A stretch of 64,000 bases of DNA, from NCBI GenBank assembly GCA_011799875.1, contig CM022301.1, positions 14,296,443-14,360,442 on the forward strand, written 5' to 3'. Below the pieces are notes generated by a model that was given only the letters and a program-made list of their open reading frames with translations, was not told the DNA's origin and searched no databases. The position numbers and the translations under genes were made by a program. This stretch comes from Thinopyrum elongatum. Lineage: Eukaryota; Streptophyta; Magnoliopsida; Poales; Poaceae. This document shows, one piece after another, positions 56,190 to 64,000 of this stretch (position 1 is the first letter of the stretch; each line of letters starts with the position of its first letter).

Positions 56190-57152
56190 TAATTGGGTTT
56201 TTATATTGCAAACGGTTATTGAGAAAACACCGTGGTTGATGACCCCAGACAACGCACACAGTTTCTAGGAATAAAACGTGTTGTATCAATGAACAATCAC
56301 ACACGACTTCTCTTGAAAACTGTTTGCGTTATGCCATCATGCGCAAATGTTTACCACATAAAAAGTGTGTGTGATGGACAGCCTATGCCACACAGTTTCT
56401 TCTACGCACCATGCGTGATGCATTCAATAACGCAAACGATAAAATTGTTAATATCGTCTGCAATGGCAACACTATCACAAACGATTTAATGGGAAAAATT
56501 GTGTGTGATATACATACGAACGGAAACGTTTTCTCTGGATTGACTGTGTGGGATGTATATACGAACGGAAACGTACTTCTTGGAATGACTGTGTGGGATG
56601 TACATACGAACGGAAACATATTTCTTGGATTGACCGTGTAGAATATACATACGAACGGAAACGTTTGTCTGGGACTGACTGTGTGAGATGTACTTACGAC
56701 CAGAAACGATTGGGCATGTATAATTGTTTTTTAACACAAGTGTACGTATAACCGTATTTGATCGCTCGCCCGTCGCACACGAGCTCATTTTGCCGAGCAT
56801 GTGTGACCGGAGGGTCTATCCCCGACGGTTTCTGGGTCGTGTGGGAAGGACCCCCCTATCGCCTACACTCACTAGGCGACGATTCAAAATGCCGTCGCGG
56901 AAAGGGGTTAAAAACTGTTTGTATAGCACCTCGGTGTACCAGTGTGCTAGTGGTTCAACAACCAGCCGCGTGTGGCTTACACGCTGCTGAGTGAGGTAGA
57001 GTCGGTGGCGTTTGCTCTCGTTCAACCGCTACTAACATTGGTTCAAGTGTGTGGTGTTTGTGTGCCGGTGAACGCTGCTAGTGAATGTTGTTCGAATAAA
57101 AAAATATAAATATAGAACATTTTTTATGTTATGTAGAATTTTGTGTCTAGTG
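56190..57152. mobile_element. Right terminal region of the CACTA-like outer element with subterminal repeats
   Basis: Repeated words of 50-60 bp spacing: ACGAACGGAAACG (four or more copies, 56,515-56,660), GACTGTGTGGGATGTA, ATCACAAACGAT and AACTGTTTGCGTT. GGCTTACACGCTGC near 56,970 is the inverted partner of a word at the left end (near 28,500). Candidate ends TAGTG are at 56,951, 57,085 and 57,152; the last fits best by distance. No matching target duplication is seen, so the exact end is open. Confidence 0.5.
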
Positions 57153-57440
57153 TTGCTACCATTGCATCATGGCTGCACTGGCAGCAAAATAGCCTTAAAA
57201 TGCTGCCATGCAACATTTTGTAGCCCGAAATGCTACGAAAATCAAGTCTATACCACAATTACTAGCATTGGATCATAATCTAAACGGATCACATGTTTAA
57301 CATAGTTAACTACGACATAGTACATACACCATAGCAATTCTGAGAATAACATACTTAAAAGTAGAATGCAACAACATATAGTACTTAGCAAGTGCAACCA
57401 TAACAAAAGAGACATCATCTTCGACTCTCTCTGAAGACAC
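57153..57440. other. Non-coding, no gene seen
   Basis: Short spacer with a few Cys/Thr-rich frames lacking motifs. Confidence 0.4.
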
Positions 57441-58569
57441 CTACTCGTCAAACTTAGCGATGGTATGTAGGAAGAGAACCGGGCTTGCTTTCCCTAGGTG
57501 GAGCACGCCGATTATCTTGTCTCCAACCTCGATATACTTGTACATGACGCAGCTCTCCTTCCATCCATTGACGATGAGGCGGTCATCTTCTGGCGACGTC
57601 GAGTAGGTGCATGGTAATGTCCGTCTCGTCATGGACAACAACTCGCATATCACCACTAGCATGCATTTGCTCAGGAACCACACAGCTTGTGAGTTTCTGT
57701 TGCAAGAACACAATTAGTAGTAAGCAAATAATACATGAATAAGTAGACATTTAATATATTCACACCAGGAGTGGCTTCTCAACATTGCTCTTGTTCAAAA
57801 GTGTGCACGAAAGGCATGAATGAGCCATTGTATGGGCTAACATTTAACTCCTTAACAAATGTCTTGATGCCTACCATAAAGCGTATGACAATGTGCAGCT
57901 CCTGTCAAAAAAGTGTGGTACCTGCAGTGACATGCCCCTTGTCCACAATCCTGAAGTTTTGGAGGACCCCATAAAGTAAGTTGCCCAAATTGTATGTAAT
58001 CAAGAGACTGTTACGGTAGGTAATATAATTGATATAAATGGTACTCATCAAATCTTTTTATGGTCATGCAAACACCGGAGCATTGGGCAAGCGCACCATG
58101 ATATCAAGTTCGGGCTGACCGAGAATGTACATCTCGATCTTCATCCCTTCCCGAAGAGCATATGCCTTGGCCAATCCTCTCCAACCAGGGCAATCGAAGA
58201 AGGTCCGCTCAACTTCATTCTTTATCATAGCAAAGAAATTAAATCCATCTTTTGTTTTAACATGGTCGTCAACCATCATATGTTGATGGATAGGAACCTG
58301 CAGCATCTCAAGGACATCATACCTTGCAAAGCACGGATGATCTAAACAACGTTAATAAAATTAGATCATAGCTTGTTGCCCACACCTATGCATGTAATTA
58401 AGGGTTTAGGCTTCGAAATCATCCATTATTACAAACATATCGTCTTCCGCCTGAAGTCCTCTTCAAGCACAAGGGAGAACCGATAGTTTTTCATCCATTT
58501 TACCCCTTCTTCAACAACCCTGGCGCACCTTCCCTGGCTGTTGCCACACCTGGAGCACACGGGAGCCAT
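57441..58569 (-). pseudogene. Protein with two B3-like domains, decayed, minus strand
   Basis: Minus-strand pieces in order: a first exon from ATG 58,569 with MAPVCSRCGNSQGRCARVVE and a WMKNYRFSLVLEEDFRRKT block; a second exon (about 58,337-58,064) with HPCFARYDVLEMLQVPIHQH and GWRGLAKAYALREGMKIEMY; a poorly defined middle (57,970-57,740); and a last piece (57,713-57,441) with SCVVPEQMHASGDMRVVVHD, a frame change at about 57,590, then RLIVNGWKESCVMYKYIEVG and DKIIGVLHLGKASPVLFLHT. Both GW-x(n)-Y-x-(L/I)-x-x-G blocks fit the second half of plant REM-type B3 domains. The CSRCGN motif could bind zinc. The frame change and stops suggest a pseudogene. It lies just beyond the right subterminal repeats, pointing at them from the opposite side to the gene at 55,321. 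Confidence 0.45.
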
Positions 58570-58607
58570 AGTTGCGTTCACACCATTTGACAGTTCAAAT
58601 GATAGAT

Positions 58608-58808
58608 TAAATAATGGTAAAATTAAGGAACTTTAACTCGTACCAGAGGGGAGGGAGACCTACTGATTATTGCGAACGTACCAGAGGGGCTACGTCCGCT
58701 CATGCTATCTGAATGTAACAACTGAGGGGTTGTGGTGTTTGGGTAGTCATTCTAAAAAAAAAATAAAAAAAAAATAAATAATGGTAAAATTAAGGAACTT
58801 TAACTCGT
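58608..58808 (+). mobile_element. Short poly(A)-tailed insert flanked by 34-bp direct repeats
   Basis: A 34-base sequence starting TAAATAATGGTAAAATTAAG occurs at 58,608-58,641 and again, identical, at 58,775-58,808. The 133 bp between ends in an A-rich tail (58,754-58,774). This is the signature of LINE-driven retroposition: poly(A) end and long target duplication. The insert is probably the 3' end of a transcript or a short SINE-like copy; its source is unknown. Confidence 0.75.
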
Positions 58809-59120
58809 TAATAATCTTTGAAAACAAAACATTGGCACTAATGTCCGGTACACACACAAACATATCTATACCTAATATTAAAGGGAATAGGTATTCTTGG
58901 TTTGGTTCCGTTTTGTTTCGTCCCGTTTCAATGATTTTTATGTACGCTATTTTTTGGCTTGGTCCGTTTTGACCAACATATGACGTACGTGCAAAGGAAA
59001 CTAGAAACAAAGAGCTGAGAACGTACGTACAAAGGATACCGGGACAGCCGGCCCACATGCAGAGAAAACGAAAAACTAAGCAAAGACATACGTGAAAGGA
59101 AACCGTGAAGGCCTGCCCAT
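58809..59120. other. Intergenic, no gene seen
   Basis: Unrecognised sequence. A short inverted word, TACCTAATATT with AATAGGTA, occurs near 58,868-58,892. Confidence 0.4.
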
Positions 59121-59790
59121 ATGTCTATTTTAGTTGCCAGCCCATATTGCGCTAAGGACTCTTCATCGCTCGTCCGAGGAGAGAACGCAGGCGTACAGCG
59201 TGCGTACGACACCGCCGCTGCGGCCTTCCTCCAGCGCCGTGTCCGTTTTGGATCGGATCCGCGTAGGAGAACTACTCCAATACAGAGCCATCGATGGCCC
59301 GATCTGGATTCCACAAAAATTCCCGCAATAAAAAGAAAAGCTACACTAGAAATTGAGCTAAATTGCATCGCAAATTCGCAAGCCTGCAAGTATCTCGTCC
59401 CCGTCGACTTCGCCGGAAATTCGCCCAATGTTGCCTCCACCAACTTTGCCAGAAAACAAGACGCCGTCCGACAGAATCTATTCAATGTCACCTGCAAGTA
59501 TCTCACGCCCCGTCGACTTCGCCGGAGATTCACCCAATATCGCCTCCACCGGCTTCACCAGAAAACAAGACGCAGTCCGACAGTATCTGTTCAATGTCGC
59601 CTCCGCCTACTTCACCGGAAGATTGCCCAATGTCACCTCATTAGACTTCAACGGAAAACAAGCCGGCGTCCGACAGTTTTTGGTTCTCTGGCAACCTACA
59701 GTTCATTGCTTCAAATATGTCTGCAACCTCTCTTCCTCCCCAACTCGCTTTGGCTGCTTGACTGCATCTCAATATGATCTGATGTATTAT
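59121..59790 (+). other. Ser/Pro- or Arg-rich frame over three imperfect 108-bp repeats
   Basis: Units of about 105-110 bp recur from about 59,385 to 59,690 (words CGTCGACTTCGCCGG, AAAACAAGACGC, GTCCGACAG). All three frames stay open for a while. The one reading SMSPPPTSPE and ENKTQSDS appears most protein-like; the longest (59,121-59,777) is Arg-rich. I see no domain, and call it a tandem repeat with coding bias, possibly an element-borne gene fragment. Confidence 0.35.
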
Positions 59791-60706
59791 TATTTTACTA
59801 TATACTTGGCCCGTACTAATCTCTCTTTGGACGTATTTATTGACACTAATTAACCTTAATGAGATAGCAATGTCTCTTACTGGAGAGATCCATGCCAAGG
59901 ACTATATCCTCCAGGACAAAGAGTAAAGGTCCTGATGAATTATAGTGGTATGCATTAGAGATACATTCATGTATATGACTGACAGTAACATTAGCAACTA
60001 TTGTATGTTGTTTTTTCTAGGGAATCGAGAATGCTGCAAGAGTTGCTTCCTACAATTTATCCCTTTGGATTTAATATATAACTTACGTTTTTTCCTAAGG
60101 GGAAAATGAGTTTAGATATAACCCTACTCATGACATGCGTGTAGCCGTGTACCCTTCGTAGATGCATTTTCCGCATACATTCATGGTTGATCTACAGCCT
60201 AATAGTATATTGTACATTGGTGGACAGAACATGCAATACCTGACATTGATGTAGATTGGTGACGAGAACACGGTATTGCAGCATATCATCTTAATTTTGT
60301 ATTTGGTTAGCACACACTACGCTACCAAGTAACCCAAAGTTCCAAACTCATATCTGTATAGTTGGTGATCATGTAGATGCTTGTCGGTATGCTAGGTGAT
60401 TACTCATGAGTGCTTGCAAGAGTGGATGAATTAGTGCAAATCTTTGATACATGCAGTTTTTGGAGGCACAACTTTTACATGTCACTGACGTCCTAATTTA
60501 AAAGTAGTCTGTTCTATTAATTTATTTCTCATGTGCTTCATGAAATTTTTGGTAGTTCACTGTATCATGAGCACATAGTATTTGACATGCGTTATGGATC
60601 ATCTCACCCCTAAGCAGTGAACGAATCAGAGGTATTTGAGGAAATTACCTAAGCTGTTGTTTGATAATTTAGTTCCCAATTCTCATTTTGTTTCCATCTA
60701 AATCCT
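59791..60706. other. Intergenic, no gene seen
   Basis: AT-rich, without recognised repeats, up to the LTR start. Confidence 0.5.
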
Positions 60707-63405
60707 TGTAACATCCCAAATTTTCAATTTGGATGTTATACTTAGGTCATCATATGCATATCATATTTTATTTGCATTTCATTTGTGATCCTTGAAATCT
60801 TAAGCAACTCAAGGACCCACAGAGAGAGTTGGGGATTTCATTTATTTTCATATTTGAATTTTTCTCAAATTTGAAAAAAGAGAGGATCATTTTGGTTTTA
60901 ATAATTTTTCTCTCCAAAATATTTTTCATGTCAAAAATAAAAGAGAGGAGATAAAATGACTTCTCCAAAATAAAAGAAATATTGGAGGAAAAATGTTAAA
61001 ATCAAATAAATAATTTTATTTGGATTTTATTGCTATTTTAATTGTATTAGAAAAATATGCATTTTTTTAAAAGTGCATTTTAGGCCAAGAAAATGTTCAC
61101 TTTGTTCTAAATATTTTATTTAGACGGCGAAAATTGCTTATGGTATTTTTAGATTTTTTTTTTATATTTTATTAGAATTTTTCTTCGACGGAATTTATTT
61201 ATTATTTAAAAAAAAAGTTTGGCCCTACTGGGCCGAAGGCCCAGCCGAGCCAGGCCGCGCCGCCTCTCGTCGTCGTGCTCGCGACGGACTCGGGGAGTCC
61301 GACCCCGAGCCGCCGGCGCCGCCCCCTCCCGCAAGCCACACCGCCCCCCCAGGCCTTTAAAGCCGGAGCCGCCCCCCCCTCTCCTCCACCCAGCCCCGCC
61401 GCCGCCACCACCAGCAGCCGCAGCCGCCGCCGCCGCGCCGCGCCGCAAGCCGCCGCTGCTCAGCCGCCGCCGCCTCGCCGCCCTGCGCCGCCTGCCCCGC
61501 CGCCGCCTCGCCGCCGCCGGTTTTTTTTTGGTTTTAGGTAAAAACCGCCGGTTTTTTTAAACCCTAGTTCTGTTTTTTTATTAGATCGGTTCGGTTTTTC
61601 TTCGGTTTCGTTATTTAGCAAGCCCCCGCTCGTTAGTTCGTTTTAAACGAACGCGTTCGTCCGTTCGTCTCTGTTAGCGGACTTTCGTCCGATAGTTTTG
61701 TTCTTTTTATTTTCTTTTTCGGCCAGGGATCTATCCGCGATTATTTTTATCACAGATTAGCCCCTGATCTTCAAACCCTCTTAACTTTTTACTCGTTTAT
61801 CCAAATCTAGTGAAACAAACGCCAAAATCTTCGTCTCGAGCCCCTCTTTCTGTTTAATCAACTTAAACATGATTTTGAGAATTTAAAATTTGGTTTCAAG
61901 CAGATTTGATTTCGAAGTTCTTTTGACCGTAGTTTCAGTTTCGTAGCTCCGATTCGTTTGATTCTTTTTGCAAATCGAAACTTTTCAGTTGTACTTTCAG
62001 ATTTGATCTTTCTCATTTGAGTTTTACCCTTGCATCTATGCTTGAGTGCTTATGTATGCTATTGTTTGTTTGCGATAGAATTCCCGGAGTGCGAAGCGTG
62101 CTACTACGAGTCTCTAGGGTTTGCAGATCGTCAGCAAGGCAAGTAACACTTTGATCATATCCCTTCATTACCCAGTTTTTATGCATTAGTTACAATCCTC
62201 AAACACTGCATGATTAGGATATGATTAACTTGTGGGTATTGGGAAGTAGATGATGAGGTAGAACCTATTGCCCTTTATTATCAAACCTTGGGAGTTACTT
62301 CTACGCTATGCTTATATTGCCATGCTATGCTCGTAGACGTGGATTGGGTTTGAGTGTATCCATGACAGATGTGAGATTGTTAATTAATGGTTAACTTAAG
62401 GTGGCTACTTAAACATACATCTGGGTGGATTGGTTGCGGGCACCTGGGGATATACCAGTGCTGTCCATTTGGTTCGCCACCCAGGCCCAAAGGGATCATA
62501 AGATTATTCATGCTAGAAACTTCCGTGTGTAGCCACAAGCTATTATGGGCTCTAGCATAGTTGAGTATGTTGCATGACCTCTTCCAGTGGTAGGCTAGCA
62601 GATGTAGGGGATGTAGGTTGGTACTGTCTATCCAGGGTTAGAGTTAATGCTTCTGAAAGACTGTGTCTCGGTCATTTGTTTCTCAAACACCATGTAGTGC
62701 GAGAAATCCAACGGAGGAGATCGAGTCTTGTGGGGAAAAATGCGCAAACCTCTGCAGAGTGTACAAACTAATCATGATTAGCCGTGTCCCTGGTTATGGA
62801 CATCTTGAGTATCTGGTTCTTGGATTATCATGTTGATCTCATCACTCTAAATTAATGTTGCTGGGTTGCTAATTACTGTTTAATTGGGATTGAGATGGGG
62901 TTACCATTCTCAATGTTTAACAACCACCATGATAGTTAAATAAAATATAATCCTTTGTTGTAGGGAAAAATTTGCTTTTCGCAAAAACATGTTAACCATA
63001 GAGCCTCCACCAGCCATATATGCATGTAGTGATAGCATTTACTTTGTTCATTGCTCTATAGTGTTATCTTGCCAGCATATTCCATGTGCTGACCCGTTTT
63101 GGGCTGCAACATATCATGTTGCAGACTTTTCAGACGAAGAGTAAGGTGCGCTAGGTCGTTGTCGTGCACTCAGCTATGCCGTTGGAGTTGATGGACTCAC
63201 TTACCTTCGATGCTTCCACAGTTATCATATTTAGATGGCCTTAAGCCATAATATTGTATTAAGTTCTCTTTTGAGACATTCGATGTAATAAGTGTGTGAT
63301 TGCACTCTGTTATAAATTCTGCAAGTACTGTGTGTGTCAGCATTACCGATCCAGGGATGACACTTATGCACAGAGACTTCGATCCATTCGGGTCGGGTCG
63401 CTACA
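60707..63405 (+). mobile_element. 5' LTR of a gypsy retrotransposon, 2.7 kb
   Basis: Starts TGTAACATCCC and ends GCTACA, directly followed by a primer-binding site and a gag start, which defines it as a 5' LTR. It includes a very GC-rich block (61,205-61,535) just after a poly-A/T stretch, and CTTTAAAG near 61,353, which may be the core promoter. Long frames in the GC block are composition artefacts. The start wording resembles abundant long-LTR Triticeae gypsy families; I do not assign a name. Confidence 0.85.
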
Positions 63406-63408
63406 AGA

Positions 63409-63420
63409 TGGTATCAGAGC
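63409..63420 (+). other. Primer-binding site (initiator Met tRNA)
   Basis: TGGTATCAGAGC begins three bases after the LTR end and is complementary to the 3' end of plant initiator methionine tRNA, the usual primer for gypsy and copia reverse transcription. Confidence 0.9.
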
Positions 63421-63510
63421 ACACGCTGACTGTAAGACACGACCACTAAGAAAAGCCATAGGTCACTCTTCTCTACTCATTTCTGACTCTCTCCATCTTC
63501 TACTCTATAG

Positions 63511-63586
63511 ATGACGGACTCAAGGAACAAGTTTGCACAACCGGATGAAGACACACCTTTTGGACGACACTTGAAGGAAGTTACTA
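63511..63586 (+). pseudogene. Start of gag, cut by a CACTA insertion
   Basis: ATG at 63,511 opens MTDSRNKFAQPDEDTPFGRH, placed about 90 bases after the primer-binding site, where gag begins. After 25 codons the frame runs into the CACTA end at 63,587. The rest of gag-pol would lie beyond the CACTA, outside the window. Confidence 0.55.
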
Positions 63587-64000
63587 CACTACTGGAATCA
63601 GTTTCTTTGCCGTCCGCCATGGCGGACGGCAAAGGCATGGATCACGGACGGCAAACATCTTTGCCGTCCGCTAGCGGACGACAAACTGTCCGGATGAAAG
63701 CCTGCCAGCAAAGGCCTTCTTTGCCGTCCGCTTCTTAGAAACGGACGGCAAAGGATTACGCCGTCCTCCATTCGAGGCCAGCAGACGGCAAAGAAAGCTG
63801 ACGGCAGTGCGGTGGCGTCAGAGCCGTTAGGGGGTTAACGGCGCTCTTTGCCGTCTGCCAGTGGACGGCAAAGAGCCCAGCTAGGCAGCACTGGGAAGCT
63901 GCCACGTGTCCAGATATGCCGTCCGCCAGCAGACGGCAAAGAGGTTTGAATCATTGCCGTCTGCTGGCAGACGGCATAGATGGTCACTTTGCCGTCCGCC
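63587..64000 (+). mobile_element. Left end of a second CACTA transposon (cut by the window edge)
   Basis: CACTACTGGAATCAG starts at 63,587 after CTA (63,584-63,586), the likely 3-bp target duplication. Subterminal repeats with TTTGCCGTCCGCC and its complement GGCGGACGGCAAA follow in both orientations up to the window end. The repeats differ from those of the CACTA at 35,932, so it is a different family. No coding part is included. Confidence 0.85.

Noticed and set aside
61202..61560. Pro/Arg/Ala-rich frames in the LTR
   Set aside because: GC-rich LTR block; frames are open on both strands by composition.
63511..63738. A 75-codon gene
   Set aside because: It is 25 codons of gag read on into the end of the CACTA; a junction artefact.

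Overview
This is a plant nuclear window, almost certainly from a Triticeae grass (wheat, Aegilops, barley or a relative). I infer this from an Au-type SINE, several Stowaway MITEs (one very close to the short Athos/Thalos type), nested CACTA transposons with grass-type transposase and Ulp1-protease genes, long-LTR gypsy elements and plant LINE fragments. Only one gene looks intact and host-encoded: a BEL1-like (BELL, TALE class) homeodomain transcription factor on the plus strand at 20,929-23,531. It has four coding exons (648 aa) behind a spliced 5' leader.

Layout. 1-10.2 kb holds small repeats: a probable Helitron 3' end (1,302), an Au SINE (2,249-2,470), two Stowaway MITEs, and a candidate inverted-repeat element (6,997-10,173) filled by an array of about 22 hairpin-forming units. 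10.2-18.8 kb is comparatively repeat-poor non-coding DNA, probably the upstream region of the BELL gene. 18.8-23.8 kb is the BELL gene. 24.2-28.4 kb is a graveyard of LINE fragments (one split by a solo LTR) and a decayed gypsy pol tail.

28.4-58.6 kb is a nest. The outer material carries subterminal-type repeats and decayed genes: a DEDDy 3'-5' exonuclease, several alanine-rich/coiled-coil proteins and B3-like DNA-binding proteins. Inside it is an array of about 500-bp tandem repeats, split by a solo LTR with a perfect 5-bp target duplication (35,673-51,993). That LTR is itself split by a 14.3-kb CACTA transposon with a perfect 3-bp duplication (35,932-50,234). The CACTA encodes, on the minus strand, a small coiled-coil/membrane protein, a 1,094-codon transposase with two in-frame stops, and a seven-exon ORF1-Ulp1 protein with three in-frame stops. 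It also carries a 337-bp satellite array, an internal copy of its own terminal repeats plus a TATA box, and two inverted repeats built from a captured SNF2-helicase fragment. 58.6-64 kb has a small retroposed insert with long direct repeats, a tandem-repeat region, a 2.7-kb gypsy LTR with primer-binding site and the start of gag, and the left end of another CACTA inserted in that gag.

The most unusual items are the SNF2 inverted repeats downstream of an internal CACTA promoter (a possible small-RNA source), the exonuclease/B3/coiled-coil gene set of the outer element, and the recurrence of stop codons explicable as C-to-T changes in Gln and Arg codons. All family names come from reading motifs; no database search was run.
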